47,415 nt of DNA from Thermaerobacter marianensis (GTDB lineage Bacteria; Bacillota; Sulfobacillia; DVGY01). The stretch is taken from contig DYGY01000019.1 in assembly GCA_020724425.1 (NCBI GenBank), positions 1-47,415 on the forward strand. Reading direction: 5' to 3'. A model generated the notes under the pieces. That model searched no databases. It saw nothing but the letters and a program-made list of their open reading frames with translations, and was not told the DNA's origin. Made by a program: the position numbers and the translations under genes. This document shows positions 26,970-36,352 of this stretch, in pieces (the stretch's first letter is position 1; every line of letters starts with the position of its first letter).

Positions 26970-29368
26970 TCCTTGCCAAAATTGATTAGTCTTTGCGCCC
27001 AGGTTGATAGTTGCTGATCGACTCGGCCATGAAGGGAATTGTTTTGATATTGACCTTGGATTTTTTCTCCAGCAGGTATATCTGTAAGGATTTCTAAACC
27101 TTCATCCACGGTACTTATGGCCCAGACACTAAACCTGTTTCTTTTTATGTCTTCAGCGATATCTTCTCTAAGCATTAGATTTATAACGTTTTGTTTTGGT
27201 ATAATGACTCCCTGTTCTCCGGTTAACCCTTTAACTTTGCAAATGTCATAGAATCCTTCGATTTTGGCATTTACTCCACCGATAGGTTGAATTTCTCCAT
27301 TTTGATTGATTGATCCGGTTACGGCTATACCTTGTCTTAGGGGTACCCCTGATAGGCTTGATAACAGGGCGAATAGTTCTGCACTTGAAGCGCTATCACC
27401 ATCAATGCCACTGTAAAGTTGTTCAAAGGTTAAGCTTGCATGAAGACTAAGAGGTTTGTCATAAGCATATTTCTGACCCAAGTATCCAGTTAGAGTTAAT
27501 ATTCCTTTGTCATGAGTACTACCACTCATTTTTGCTTCTCTTTCAATATTGATAATTCCCTTTGTACCCATGAATGTACGGGCTGTAATGCGATGAGGCC
27601 TACCAAAAAGGTGGTCTCCTAGATCATAAACAGACAAGCCATTTACCTGACCGATTTTAGTACCGTGGACATCAATCAGAATCTGTTCACGTTCAATCAT
27701 CTCTCGGATTCTTTCTTCGATTGCACCATTGAGATAGGCTTTATTCCTGATTGCAGTGATAACATCTTCTGCTAACACTATTTGGCGTCCCTTTTGTCTG
27801 GCCCAGACATTTGCTTCATAAACAATTTCCACTACTTCATTAAACCTTGTGGACAGTTTTTTCTGGTCTTCGCTGAGTTTAGAGCTATGTTCCACAACCT
27901 TGGCCACGGCACTTCGATCAAAATGCAATAATCCATCTTTTTGGCAAACGGAGCTAATGAAACGCGCATAATCTTCAAGGTGTTCTCTGTTTCTAGGCAT
28001 TTCAGTGTCAAAGTCTGCTCTAATCTTAAAGAGTTTCTTAAATTCATCGTCATATTGGTAGAGGAGGTGATAGTACATCCGATTGCCTATCAACAGTACC
28101 TTTAACGAAATAGGAATAGGTTGAGGTTTTAATCCGGCAGTAGCAACAATCTGATATTGCTCCCCTAGGGATTCAATTCTCACTTCTCCAGTCCTTATAG
28201 TTCGTTTCAGGGTCTGATAAGTGGAAGGATTGGCTAGAATGTCATTTATGTTAAGAACTAGATAGCCACCGATTGCCCTATGAATTGCACCGGCTTTAAT
28301 CATCGTAAAGTCGGTAACCATTGTGCCTAACTGGTTTTTGTATTCACTCTTCCCAAAAAGATTATAGTAGGTGGGGTTTGATTCAAGGATTACAGGAGCT
28401 CCGCTTGTCTCGGAGTTATCGACAATGAGATTGACCGAATATCTCTTTAGTGTTTCGTGAGGATCCTGACGGAGAAACCAGGGCAGGTCGTTATCGAGAC
28501 TCTCTTCGTTAACATTTCTAAAATATTCAAGATGATCAACTACATCTTCTCGCACATTGTTTAGGTAGTATATTACATCAGGTTGATCTTGGTAGTCCTC
28601 TGTTAGTTCATCAATTAGATAGCCTACTGCAAAGAGGCCAATTTTGCGATCTAAGTCTTTGATTTCTGTTCGGCCTCTACGTTGCAATTCACTGATTTCT
28701 CTAGTAGCCTCGTTAATGTCTACTTGCATATTTCTTGAAGACTCTGTTAGCGTCTGTTGCTTACGTTCCGATAATTGGTTGAATTCTTCTGCGCTCATCG
28801 AAGAACCATCGTCTTTTAACGGTACCGTAACAAATCCAGAGGAACCACGCTTAATTGCAAAGCCCTGTTCTCTAGCTTTAGCTTCTAGTTGGGATATAAC
28901 CTGTTCAATGGATTTTTGGTATCGGTGAACAACCTCGTGTTTTTGGTTTTCATATTCTTCACTATCAAAAGCTTTTGGAAGTTCTGTTAGCAGGTTTTCT
29001 ACGAGTTCTTTCATATCTGCAACAAACTTCTTTCCTAGACCTGCTGGTAAGGAAAAAGCTCTAGGGTGTTCTGGTTCAGCAAAGTTGTATACATATACCC
29101 AATCTGGAGGTACAGGTTTTTCTTTAGCTGCCTCTTTTGTGGCAGTTAAGGCATAGGTTGTCTTGCCTGTACCGGTTTGTCCGGCAAGGTAAATATTGTA
29201 GCCAGTACTGTCAATGGAAAGACCAAAATCAACAGCTTTCATTGCTCGTTCTTGACCGACTATTCCTTCTAGTGGAGTCAGTTCTGCTGTGGTTTGAAAA
29301 GAAAATTCTTTTTCCATACAGGTGTTTCTAAGATCTTTAATTGAAACCTTAAGGTCAGAGCGGGTCAT
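26966..29368 (-). CDS. Lon-like AAA ATP-dependent protease (S16 family)
   Basis: An 800-residue Lon-family protein of the AAA_32 type. Its P-loop GQTGTGKT is at about residues 63-70 and contains an inserted coiled-coil region (about 140-240). The C-terminal proteolytic domain has the Ser-Lys dyad (S at about 659 in DGDSASSAE, K at about 702 in NAKIEG). It lacks the LAN substrate domain of classical LonA. It probably degrades selected proteins in the cytoplasm. The ATG at 29366-29368 follows AGAGGTG; GTG nine bases earlier is less likely. Confidence 0.85.
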   Translation of the reverse strand: MTRSDLKVSIKDLRNTCMEKEFSFQTTAELTPLEGIVGQERAMKAVDFGLSIDSTGYNIYLAGQTGTGKTTYALTATKEAAKEKPVPPDWVYVYNFAEPEHPRAFSLPAGLGKKFVADMKELVENLLTELPKAFDSEEYENQKHEVVHRYQKSIEQVISQLEAKAREQGFAIKRGSSGFVTVPLKDDGSSMSAEEFNQLSERKQQTLTESSRNMQVDINEATREISELQRRGRTEIKDLDRKIGLFAVGYLIDELTEDYQDQPDVIYYLNNVREDVVDHLEYFRNVNEESLDNDLPWFLRQDPHETLKRYSVNLIVDNSETSGAPVILESNPTYYNLFGKSEYKNQLGTMVTDFTMIKAGAIHRAIGGYLVLNINDILANPSTYQTLKRTIRTGEVRIESLGEQYQIVATAGLKPQPIPISLKVLLIGNRMYYHLLYQYDDEFKKLFKIRADFDTEMPRNREHLEDYARFISSVCQKDGLLHFDRSAVAKVVEHSSKLSEDQKKLSTRFNEVVEIVYEANVWARQKGRQIVLAEDVITAIRNKAYLNGAIEERIREMIEREQILIDVHGTKIGQVNGLSVYDLGDHLFGRPHRITARTFMGTKGIINIEREAKMSGSTHDKGILTLTGYLGQKYAYDKPLSLHASLTFEQLYSGIDGDSASSAELFALLSSLSGVPLRQGIAVTGSINQNGEIQPIGGVNAKIEGFYDICKVKGLTGEQGVIIPKQNVINLMLREDIAEDIKRNRFSVWAISTVDEGLEILTDIPAGEKIQGQYQNNSLHGRVDQQLSTWAQRLINFGKD

Positions 29369-29390
29369 GTTTATCACCTCTTCATATGAG

Positions 29391-29420
29391 GATATATCTT
29401 TTTTTGACTTTTAAGTGCAA
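29391..29420 (-). promoter_or_regulatory. Candidate SigA promoter of the Lon-like gene
   Basis: Read leftward, TTGCAC (29420-29415), an 18-base spacer and TATATC (29396-29391) lie just upstream of the Lon-like ribosome-binding site. Both boxes are one or two bases from consensus. Confidence 0.4.
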
Positions 29421-29437
29421 AATCCTTTCTTAGTGAG

Positions 29438-29467
29438 TTGCATTTCCTTGCCATATTCCGATATAAT
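29438..29467 (+). promoter_or_regulatory. SigA-type promoter of the T-box operon
   Basis: TTGCAT (29438-29443), an 18-base spacer and a perfect TATAAT (29462-29467). Transcription would start near 29474, just ahead of the T-box leader. Confidence 0.75.
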
Positions 29468-29498
29468 AGGGCCAAAATAATCTATGTTATTATTCTAT

Positions 29499-29665
29499 GA
29501 CTGGGAATAGTAAGTTAAGGACTCTCTAGCAGAGAGCCGGGTTAGGTGGAAGCCGGTGTGAGTCTCACTCTGAATCCACCCAGGAGAATCGCTGTTCTGA
29601 GATCAAATCAGGGTGGTACCGCGGAAAGTAGCTTTTCGCCCCTGGAAGGGTGAGAGGCTTTTTTA
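29499..29665 (+). promoter_or_regulatory. T-box riboswitch, serine (UCC) specifier
   Basis: The T-box sequence AGGGTGGTACCGCGG is at 29610-29624. Stem I is closed by CTGGG/CCCAG with an upper helix GACTC/GAGTC. The internal specifier loop between them contains GAA-TCC-A on the 3' side, so the specifier is UCC (29575-29577), a serine codon. The terminator is a 12-bp stem (AGCTTTTCGCCC, 29630-29641, with GGGTGAGAGGCT, 29648-29659) followed by Ts. Uncharged tRNA-Ser would stabilise the antiterminator and turn on the aldolase-mtnA-serS operon. Confidence 0.93.
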
Positions 29666-29702
29666 TTGCAAAAGTATGTATTTACAGGAGGTAATTTGGA
29701 CA

Positions 29703-30311
29703 ATGAATGGTGCACTGCGGGCTGAACTAGCCAAGCATGCGGAACAAATTTGTAAGGTTGGAAAGAGGATATATGATCGTGGTCTAGTCAGTGCTTTTGG
29801 TGGAAACATCAGTACCAGAGTAGGAGATGCTGTTTTGATTACCGCTACTGGCTCTATTCTTGGGGAACTCACCATGCAAGATATAGTGGAGGTCTCCATG
29901 GATGGTGAAATTATGAGCAAGGGTAAAAAGCCATCTTCAGAGTTGTTAATGCATCTGGAGGTTTATCGAACTCGCAAGGATGCCAGAGCGGTGGTACACA
30001 CGCATTCTCCTGTCGCAGTTTCTTACGCAGTGGTTGGCAAAGAGATAGAGCCATTAACACCAGAAGCAAAGATGGCTTTAGGTAGTGTACCTTTAATTAA
30101 ATATTATCCTTCGGGTAGTCAGGAATTAGCTAATGCAACTGCACAATCATTGGAAAAATACAAAGACAGAAACTCTTTTCTGCTAGGTAAGCATGGAGTC
30201 CTTGCTGTTGGAGAGGACCTGGTGGAGGCCTTTCACAGAGCTGAGTTAGTTGAAGAGCTAGCTAAAGTAAATTTCTATGTAGAGACTTTAAATCACGGCC
30301 TAGGGAGGTAA
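29703..30311 (+). CDS. Class II aldolase (L-fuculose-phosphate-aldolase-like)
   Basis: A 202-residue zinc aldolase of the FucA/AraD family. The catalytic Glu (E80 in PSSE) and zinc ligands H99, H101 (HTH) and H164 (GKHG) are present. Its place immediately before mtnA suggests that it cleaves the ketose-1-phosphate made by MtnA: 5-methylthioribulose-1-phosphate or 5-deoxyribulose-1-phosphate, to dihydroxyacetone phosphate plus an aldehyde. This is the DHAP-shunt type of salvage; the substrate is inferred from context. The ATG at 29703 follows GGAGGT; the frame extends upstream only into the T-box terminator. Confidence 0.82.
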   Translation: MNGALRAELAKHAEQICKVGKRIYDRGLVSAFGGNISTRVGDAVLITATGSILGELTMQDIVEVSMDGEIMSKGKKPSSELLMHLEVYRTRKDARAVVHTHSPVAVSYAVVGKEIEPLTPEAKMALGSVPLIKYYPSGSQELANATAQSLEKYKDRNSFLLGKHGVLAVGEDLVEAFHRAELVEELAKVNFYVETLNHGLGR

Positions 30312-30315
30312 TATT

Positions 30316-31365
30316 GTGATAAAGCCTGTATGGTTAGATGGTGATAAAGTTATTTTTGTGGATCAACTAAGATTACCGGTTGAGGAGAGTTTAGTTGAGT
30401 GTAGAGATTATCAAAGTGTAGCGACTGCTATCAAGACGATGGTTGTAAGAGGTGCTCCAGCTATTGGAATCTCTGCCGCTTATGGCTTATATCTAGCAAG
30501 TAAGGAAGCTGCAGAGCTAAGTAAAGATCATGATGATTTTAGACGCTTTATGGATGAAGCTGCAGATCATTTAGCTAAGAGTCGTCCAACAGCAGTCAAT
30601 CTCTTCTGGGCAATTAAGAGAATGTTAGCAAAGTATGAGGAAGTAGCTAGTCAAGATTTTGCCACCATCGTTTCAGTGCTGCAGAAAGAGGCTTTAGATA
30701 TTGCTGCTGAAGATGAAAAGATGAACTATAGTATAGGTGAGTTTGGCCATGACCTAATCTTACCCGGCTCAGGAGTATTGACACATTGTAATGCCGGTGC
30801 CTTAGCTACTGGGGGATATGGTACTGCATTAGGAGTTATCCGTGCAGCATATGAGAAAAATAAGGATATTCACGTTTTTGTTGATGAAACTAGACCGTTT
30901 CTACAGGGAGCCCGTTTGACGGCTTGGGAACTTAAGCAGGATAACATTCCCTTTACATTAATCACTGATAATATGGCCGGATATTTTATGAAACAGGGTA
31001 GGATTCAGGCTGTTGTTGTCGGAGCTGACCGAATTGCAGCCAATGGGGATGTTGCTAATAAGATTGGCACCTATAGCGTAGCGATTCTTGCTAAAGAACA
31101 TGGAATACCCTTTTATGTAGCTGCACCAGTTTCAACACTAGACCTTAGTATTGCCAGTGGTGATGAGATTGTAATTGAAGAAAGAGATGCCGCTGAAGTA
31201 ACTAGTTGGGCTGGAATACCTACTGCACCTGAAGGAACTCAGGCTGCTCATCCCGCCTTTGATGTTACACCTAATCGCTATATTACAGCGATAGTAACTG
31301 ATAGAGGGGTAATTCACCCACCATATCAAACAGGACTTCAACGAATAGTTAAGGAGGATGCCTGA
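30316..31365 (+). CDS. mtnA: S-methyl-5-thioribose-1-phosphate isomerase (MtnA; may act on 5-deoxyribose-1-phosphate)
   Basis: A 349-residue aldose-ketose isomerase of the MtnA/eIF2B family. The catalytic pair C158 ([15 protein letters not shown]) and D238 (VGADRI) is intact, with the family NKIGTY motif. It isomerises methylthioribose-1-phosphate, or its 5-deoxyribose analogue, to the ribulose form. The start is GTG after GGAGGT, five bases past the aldolase. No mtnK, mtnB, mtnW/X or mtnD is nearby, so a classical methionine-salvage operon is absent and the aldolase provides the next step. Confidence 0.9.
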   Translation: MIKPVWLDGDKVIFVDQLRLPVEESLVECRDYQSVATAIKTMVVRGAPAIGISAAYGLYLASKEAAELSKDHDDFRRFMDEAADHLAKSRPTAVNLFWAIKRMLAKYEEVASQDFATIVSVLQKEALDIAAEDEKMNYSIGEFGHDLILPGSGVLTHCNAGALATGGYGTALGVIRAAYEKNKDIHVFVDETRPFLQGARLTAWELKQDNIPFTLITDNMAGYFMKQGRIQAVVVGADRIAANGDVANKIGTYSVAILAKEHGIPFYVAAPVSTLDLSIASGDEIVIEERDAAEVTSWAGIPTAPEGTQAAHPAFDVTPNRYITAIVTDRGVIHPPYQTGLQRIVKEDA

Positions 31366-32636
31366 TGCTAGATCTTAAAAAGATCCGTATGGAGCCTGAT
31401 AGGATTAAGGAACTCATAACTCGCAAGGGATTTCCCGCTGAGGAAATTGACCGCTTATTGATGCTCGATGAGAAGTGGAGAGAAGGTCTTTATGAAGTAG
31501 AACAGCTTAAACAATATCGTAATCAGGTCTCAGAAGACATTGCTGCAAAAAAGAGCAGAGGTGAGGACGCCACTGAAACAATCAAACAGATGAAGGATAC
31601 CTCTGCAAAAATAAAGGAATTAGATGAAAGTGTCCGTGATCTTGACAATCAGATTAAAGATTTGCTCTTGTATATACCTAATACTCCCAATTCGGATGTA
31701 ATAATTGGTGATTCTGAGGAAGATAATAAGGAGATTAGAAGATGGGGACAACCAAGAGAGTTTGATTTCCCAGTTAAGGCACACTGGGAAATAGGTAGTG
31801 ATTTTGATATCCTTGATTTTGAAAGAGCTGCAAAGATTTCTGGTTCTCGATTCACGGTTTTTAAGAACCAAGGGGCAAAATTAACTCGAGCTCTGATTTC
31901 TTTCATGATTGATGTGCATACAGAAGAACACGGATATATTGAGGTGTTGCCACCATACCTGGTTAACAGTCGTAGTATGTATGGTACGGGTAATCTTCCT
32001 AAGTTTGGTGAGGATGCCTTTCACCTAAAAGAGCATGATCTCTGGCTAGTACCAACTGCTGAGGTTCCAGTCACTAATTTCTATCGTGATGAAATATTAT
32101 CAACAGAGCAAATGCCAATCAAACATGTAGCATATACAGCCTGTTTCAGGTCAGAAGCAGGTTCAGCTGGTAGAGATACAAGGGGATTGATTAGACAGCA
32201 TCAGTTTGATAAAGTTGAATTAGTGAAATTTGTGAAACCAGAAGATTCATATGCTGAATTAGAGAAACTTACAGATGATGCTGAAAGAATCTTGCAGCTC
32301 CTAGAACTGCCATATCGTGTGGTAGAGATTAGTACTGGAGATCTAGGATTTACTGCAGCGAAAAAATATGATCTTGAAGTTTGGTTACCATCATATAATC
32401 GTTACGTTGAGATTTCTTCGTGTAGCAACTTTGAGGATTACCAGGCAAGAAGAGCTAACATCCGTTATCGTCCTGAGGCCGGAGCAAAACTAGATTTTGT
32501 TCACACTTTGAATGGCTCCGGTTTAGCAGTGGGAAGAACTGTTGCAGCTTTATTAGAGAATTACCAGCAGGCGGATGGAACAATACAACTACCCGAAATC
32601 TTGAAACCATATATGGGTAATTTAAGCATAGATTAA
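31365..32636 (+). CDS. serS: Seryl-tRNA synthetase
   Basis: A 423-residue class II synthetase: the N-terminal long coiled-coil arm (about 25-110) that grips the long variable arm of tRNA-Ser, then the catalytic core with motif 2 ([15 protein letters not shown]) and motif 3 ([10 protein letters not shown]). It charges tRNA-Ser, and probably tRNA-Sec if one exists elsewhere. The ATG overlaps the mtnA stop by one base (TGATG) with AAGGAGG upstream, so the gene belongs to the Ser T-box operon. A Ser-tRNA gene follows 61 bases later. Confidence 0.97.
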   Translation: MLDLKKIRMEPDRIKELITRKGFPAEEIDRLLMLDEKWREGLYEVEQLKQYRNQVSEDIAAKKSRGEDATETIKQMKDTSAKIKELDESVRDLDNQIKDLLLYIPNTPNSDVIIGDSEEDNKEIRRWGQPREFDFPVKAHWEIGSDFDILDFERAAKISGSRFTVFKNQGAKLTRALISFMIDVHTEEHGYIEVLPPYLVNSRSMYGTGNLPKFGEDAFHLKEHDLWLVPTAEVPVTNFYRDEILSTEQMPIKHVAYTACFRSEAGSAGRDTRGLIRQHQFDKVELVKFVKPEDSYAELEKLTDDAERILQLLELPYRVVEISTGDLGFTAAKKYDLEVWLPSYNRYVEISSCSNFEDYQARRANIRYRPEAGAKLDFVHTLNGSGLAVGRTVAALLENYQQADGTIQLPEILKPYMGNLSID

Positions 32637-32649
32637 GACAAAGGCTAGT

Positions 32650-32679
32650 TTGACAAAGCACCTATTATGCTAGTATACT
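32650..32679 (+). promoter_or_regulatory. Promoter of tRNA-Ser(TGA)
   Basis: TTGACA (32650-32655), an 18-base spacer and TATACT (32674-32679) lie about 20 bases before the tRNA 5' end. Confidence 0.7.
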
Positions 32680-32697
32680 TGTTTAGGTAAAATATGT

Positions 32698-32781
32698 GGA
32701 GGGGTAGCATAATGGTAATGCAGTGGTCTTGAAAACCACCGCCCTTTGGGCTTGCAGGTTCGAGTCCTGTCCCCTCCGCCA
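32698..32781 (+). tRNA. tRNA-Ser(TGA)
   Basis: 84 bases with encoded CCA. Acceptor GGAGGGG/CCCCTCC, anticodon stem GTGGT/ACCAC with loop CTTGAAA (anticodon TGA), a class II variable arm (GCCC-TTT-GGGC), T arm GCAGG-TTCGAGT-CCTGT and discriminator G as in serine tRNAs. The D arm is unusual: a 4-bp stem GCAT/ATGC with the seven-base loop AATGGTA, like class I tRNA-Gly, instead of the 3-bp stem and large loop normal for tRNA-Ser. Confidence 0.9.
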
Positions 32782-32788
32782 CTCATTT

Positions 32789-33064
32789 TTATAGTTTGAG
32801 AGTGGCAAAGATTATGCAACAGGCACCAAAGAGAATAACTACTAATTTGGTAAGGGATACTTGCCCGGCAAGTCCTACTAAACCAACTGTAGTGACACCA
32901 AGCATGATGAGTGGGCCGATTAAAGCTAATATACTGTTAATTTGTAAAGAGGTTTCTATTCGGTTAAGATATATCATTAAGAATGCAGCCATAACCTCAA
33001 TGGATCCTGCAAAGATTCTGAGAAAAGCCATTTGCAGAACATAGGGATCCTTGAGATCAAACAT
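32789..33064 (-). CDS. yqhV: DUF2619 (YqhV-like) membrane protein
   Basis: A 91-residue protein with three predicted transmembrane helices (about 12-31, 42-62, 68-88) and the LRIFAGSIEVMAAFLMI segment typical of YqhV/DUF2619. In Bacillus the gene lies near the spoIIIA locus; its function is unknown. Here it stands alone between tRNA-Ser genes on the opposite strand. Its ribosome-binding site lies inside a 10-bp inverted repeat. Confidence 0.75.
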   Translation of the reverse strand: MFDLKDPYVLQMAFLRIFAGSIEVMAAFLMIYLNRIETSLQINSILALIGPLIMLGVTTVGLVGLAGQVSLTKLVVILFGACCIIFATLKL

Positions 33065-33099
33065 ATAGATTCCTCCTTATACCCTGTATAGGAATCTAT
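33065..33099 (-). promoter_or_regulatory. Perfect inverted repeat covering the yqhV ribosome-binding site
   Basis: ATAGATTCCT and AGGAATCTAT (10 bp, 15-base spacer) flank and include part of the AAGGAGG site directly before the yqhV ATG. As RNA it would hide the Shine-Dalgarno; as DNA it could be an operator. Confidence 0.5.
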
Positions 33100-33184
33100 A
33101 TGTAGTCAAATTCTGATAGAGAACACAATAAATATCCTATTGTCTTTGTATTTTTACTATGATATTATAATTAAGCATTTAGCT

Positions 33185-33273
33185 GGAGGGATACCCAAGT
33201 CGGCTGAAGGGGCGGGTTTGCTAAACCTGTAGTAGGATCAGTCCTAGCGAGGGTTCGAATCCCTCTCCCTCCG
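33185..33273 (+). tRNA. tRNA-Ser(GCT)
   Basis: 89 bases without encoded CCA. Acceptor GGAGGGA/TCCCTCC, anticodon stem CGGGT/ACCTG with loop TTGCTAA (anticodon GCT), a long variable arm and discriminator G. A TATAAT at 33166-33171 lies just upstream. Confidence 0.93.
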
Positions 33274-33279
33274 CACAAT

Positions 33280-33353
33280 GCGCCCTTAGCTCAGCGGATT
33301 AGAGCGACTGACTACGGATCAGTAGGTCGGGGGTTCAAATCCTCCAGGGCGCA
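33280..33353 (+). tRNA. tRNA-Arg(ACG)
   Basis: 74 bases without CCA. Acceptor GCGCCCT/AGGGCGC, anticodon stem ACTGA/TCAGT with loop CTACGGA (anticodon ACG). Its A34 is the expected substrate of TadA, whose gene is 3.3 kb downstream. It follows tRNA-Ser(GCT) by six bases, so the two are one transcript. Confidence 0.94.
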
Positions 33354-33356
33354 CAA

Positions 33357-33384
33357 AATAGCCTGCACAACTGTGCAGGCTATT
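33357..33384. terminator. Bidirectional terminator (tRNA-Arg / chemoreceptor)
   Basis: AATAGCCTGCACA (33357-33369) and TGTGCAGGCTATT (33372-33384) form a 13-bp stem. T-rich sequence follows in both directions, so it can end the tRNA transcript and the convergent chemoreceptor transcript. Confidence 0.85.
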
Positions 33385-33385
33385 A

Positions 33386-35173
33386 TTATGTTTTAAAGTA
33401 GCTAGTATTATTGGAGAATTTATTAGATGTTTTAGATAGAACTGAGGATATTTCTTCGACAACCTTGATTTGCTCACTAATTTCCTGAGATAGTTTGAGA
33501 TTTGTATCTGCTTTTATCTTATTATCGTTTGCAATAGAACCTAGCGTCTTAGTTATCTCGGCAATCTCGGCTGTACTAGCAGTCATTTCTTCAGCAGAGG
33601 CACTGTTTTCTTCTGCTGTTGCTGCTAAAGACTCAATTGCAGATAAGACTTGTTCATTTTCTCTTGCTGTACTAGCAGCATCTTTACTAAACTGCTCAAA
33701 CTGATTCTGCAAGTTTTGTAATGTTGCTACCATTGATGTAAATGATTCTTGTGCTGTGGTTGCAGAATTTGATGTTTCAAGGGCATCACGACTAGATGAT
33801 TCAGTTACCGTTTTTACCACAGAAGACTTTTGATTGATTTCTATAACTAGAGCATCAATTTCGCGTAATGATTGAGCTACCTTGCCAGCTAATTTCCTGA
33901 CTTCCTCTGCTACGACTGCAAAGCCACGTCCGTTTTCACCGGCTCTAGCAGCTTCAATTGCTGCATTTAGAGCCAATAGGTTTGTTTGAGCTGCAATGTC
34001 ATCAATAAAGGCAGTTACTTCACCGATTTTGGCTAAAGCCTGATCTAATTCATTAACTCTCTCTTCAGCCTCTTTAGAAGAGATAGATATGCGATTTGCG
34101 GCTTCGAGTGCTTCAGTAGAAGCGTCTTTACCTTTAGTGGCAATTGCTAAAGCATTATTAGCTTCAGTTTGAGATAGTGATGCTTTTTCGTCCATGGCTT
34201 GTCCAAGTCTTGTTAACGCATCCACAATTTCTAGAACGCGAGAAACTTCTACTGCTTGGGTTTCTGCTGCCGAAGCGACTTGGCGATTAACTTCTGTTAG
34301 TTCAGTAAGGTTGCTACTTACCGTGTTAGTGTCACTCAGCTGGTGATTAGAAGAATCACTCGAAGAGATGGCATTTTCTTTCATAATCACACTTGAAGAT
34401 GTCAAGTCTGATGATATTCGTCTCAGGTTATTACTTTGCGCCAGAAGCTCATTAGTTTCCTTTTTAAGGTCTTCAATTACATCGGCTAAGAAAAAAATTA
34501 ACTTATTAAAACTCTTCCCCAGTTGCACTATCTCTTTTGGACCTTTTTCTTCAACTCTAACGGTCAAATCTCCCCCTGCCGCTATTTCACTTGTCCTAGC
34601 GAGATTACTAATTGGTTGAATAAGCTTTGGAGATATGAAGAATCTCCAGGTTAATACGAGGAATGTCAGCATTAACACCATGAGTATAGCCATAATTGTA
34701 ATAGTTTGACTAACAGCTTGTTCACGTTCCTTTGCAATTTCGGCTACCAAAACATTGATCTTTGTAATTAGTTCGTCATTAGCAGCCAAGAGTGACTCAG
34801 CATTTGATGAGGAGGCTATCTGTTTTTTATATTCCTCCCAGTCTTTTTGAATTTCCATAAGCAACATGCGGTTTTCTTCAACATATAGTGGGTTTATGCC
34901 CATTTCTTCATCGCCATAAAGTAGTGCGTTAATAATTTGGTCTACTTCCTTCATGTCAGCTTCAATAGCAGCATGGTTGGTGTCAGTTATGGCATGGGTT
35001 GTAACTCTTTGTACTAAGATTCGCTGTTTGCCTGCCACATTGACAAGATCAAAAGCACCTAAGAGACTGGACATGCTCTGTTCAGACATTACTGTTATTG
35101 TAAAGTTGAATAAAAGAATAAGAATAAAGAGCAAGGCCATGTACTGCTTAAGGCCAAAGGAAAATTTCGTCAA
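33386..35173 (-). CDS. Methyl-accepting chemotaxis protein with a PilJ-type sensor domain
   Basis: A 595-residue membrane chemoreceptor: TM1 (about 11-30), a periplasmic-side four-helix region resembling the PilJ/type-IV-pili MCP N-terminal domain ([17 protein letters not shown]), TM2 (about 155-180), HAMP (about 182-235) and the cytoplasmic signalling domain with the conserved hairpin tip [20 protein letters not shown]. It would signal to CheW/CheA. The ligand is unknown. The start is TTG at 35173 after AAGGAGG. A SigD-type promoter precedes it, showing regulation with the flagellar regulon. No che genes are adjacent. Confidence 0.9.
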   Translation of the reverse strand: MTKFSFGLKQYMALLFILILLFNFTITVMSEQSMSSLLGAFDLVNVAGKQRILVQRVTTHAITDTNHAAIEADMKEVDQIINALLYGDEEMGINPLYVEENRMLLMEIQKDWEEYKKQIASSSNAESLLAANDELITKINVLVAEIAKEREQAVSQTITIMAILMVLMLTFLVLTWRFFISPKLIQPISNLARTSEIAAGGDLTVRVEEKGPKEIVQLGKSFNKLIFFLADVIEDLKKETNELLAQSNNLRRISSDLTSSSVIMKENAISSSDSSNHQLSDTNTVSSNLTELTEVNRQVASAAETQAVEVSRVLEIVDALTRLGQAMDEKASLSQTEANNALAIATKGKDASTEALEAANRISISSKEAEERVNELDQALAKIGEVTAFIDDIAAQTNLLALNAAIEAARAGENGRGFAVVAEEVRKLAGKVAQSLREIDALVIEINQKSSVVKTVTESSSRDALETSNSATTAQESFTSMVATLQNLQNQFEQFSKDAASTARENEQVLSAIESLAATAEENSASAEEMTASTAEIAEITKTLGSIANDNKIKADTNLKLSQEISEQIKVVEEISSVLSKTSNKFSNNTSYFKT

Positions 35174-35211
35174 GACTTATCCCTCCTTATAAGATTATAT
35201 ACTTATATAGT

Positions 35212-35238
35212 ATATCGATAAGAAGGGAGTAAAATTTA
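35212..35238 (-). promoter_or_regulatory. SigD (sigma-28) type promoter of the chemoreceptor gene
   Basis: Read leftward, TAAA (35238-35235), a spacer of exactly 15 bases and ATCGATAT (35219-35212). The consensus is TAAA-N15-GCCGATAT, so only two bases differ. The position is about 40 bases before the TTG start. Confidence 0.65.
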
Positions 35239-35239
35239 G

Positions 35240-36352
35240 CTATCTTCTTGCAGAAACAGGTATGCTGCTTAAGATCTGTCTATTATCATCATAGAGCCAG
35301 AGACGGTCAAAGAGGTTAGCTACGGTACAGGCATGATTAGGTATAATCTCAAGAGTATCACCAAACTTGATGGGACTGTCTCTAGGGACTTTTAAGACAG
35401 CCAATTCTTCAGACAGTCTTTCTATAACTATATCTGGGTGCCCCACAACTCTACCGAATCCGGGAAGAGAGTTCTGGGTATGGGCTCCTTTATCTAGTCC
35501 TAAGCTTTTTGTACCTGCGTCAATTACAGCTATATCACTGGTTGGTCGGCTTAGAACCGTTGTCAGTATACGTAAGCTACACTGGTCCTCTGTAGCGATA
35601 CCGAGATTAACCTGATTGAGATCATGGAAGACGTAATTTCCAGGACGTATTTCGGTGATTTCAGAGATATCTGTTTCTTCAAGGACGTATGAAGTTGGTG
35701 TGGTTCCAATTGCCACGGTATCAAGGTTATAGTCATGATTACGGAGTATTTTTGCTGCAAGGGCAACACTATCTATTTCCTGTTTTGCTGCCTCAATGAC
35801 TTGTTGTTTGTTTTGAGCTGCATAGACATAACCACCATGGGTAGCTACACCCTTTAACCTAAGATGTTTGCTTTTAGATATTGATTCGGCTATTGGGATC
35901 ACTTGATTCGGTAGAACACCTAACCTCTTTAGGCCACTATCTATAATTATCAGGGTATCAACCATACCCATGAAGTTTAGTTCATTTAAGGAGGAATCAA
36001 GTTTCTCTACCTGGTCAATGGCATCTACACTCAAGGTTACTCTTATCGTTTGAGCATAATGGATTAGAGAAGCTAAGGTTACGCTATTTGGAATGACTGG
36101 ATATGCTAGGGTAATATCTTTAATCCCTGCTGCCGCCATTACCTTAGCCTCATAGGGGGTAGCAACCAGGATGCCGATGGCTCCCTGTTCTATTTGTTTT
36201 TTTGCGATATCAATACTTTTATGAGTTTTAATCATTGGTCTAAGATTAAGACCTAGGGTTTTAGCTATACTATTCATGAGTATTATGTTATCATCAAGTT
36301 GTGATTTTTTGATAATTACTGCCGGTGTTTGTAAGTCTGATATATTTGGCAT
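35240..36352 (-). CDS. D-threonine-aldolase / D-serine-dehydratase-like PLP enzyme
   Basis: A 370-residue fold-type III PLP enzyme with an alanine-racemase-like N-terminal barrel. The PLP lysine is K42 (RPMIKTHKS), and the metal-binding pair H340/C342 is in PNHACTV, as in the DSD1/D-threonine aldolase family. It probably acts on D-threonine, D-serine or a related beta-hydroxy D-amino acid; the substrate is not determined. The ATG follows AGAGGTG. It stands alone between the chemoreceptor and tRNA-Arg(CCT). Confidence 0.83.
   Translation of the reverse strand: MPNISDLQTPAVIIKKSQLDDNIILMNSIAKTLGLNLRPMIKTHKSIDIAKKQIEQGAIGILVATPYEAKVMAAAGIKDITLAYPVIPNSVTLASLIHYAQTIRVTLSVDAIDQVEKLDSSLNELNFMGMVDTLIIIDSGLKRLGVLPNQVIPIAESISKSKHLRLKGVATHGGYVYAAQNKQQVIEAAKQEIDSVALAAKILRNHDYNLDTVAIGTTPTSYVLEETDISEITEIRPGNYVFHDLNQVNLGIATEDQCSLRILTTVLSRPTSDIAVIDAGTKSLGLDKGAHTQNSLPGFGRVVGHPDIVIERLSEELAVLKVPRDSPIKFGDTLEIIPNHACTVANLFDRLWLYDDNRQILSSIPVSARR

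Noticed and set aside
32698-32781. Possible selenocysteine tRNA
   Set aside because: The anticodon is TGA (serine codon UCA), not TCA. The acceptor is 7 bp, not the 8 bp of bacterial tRNA-Sec.
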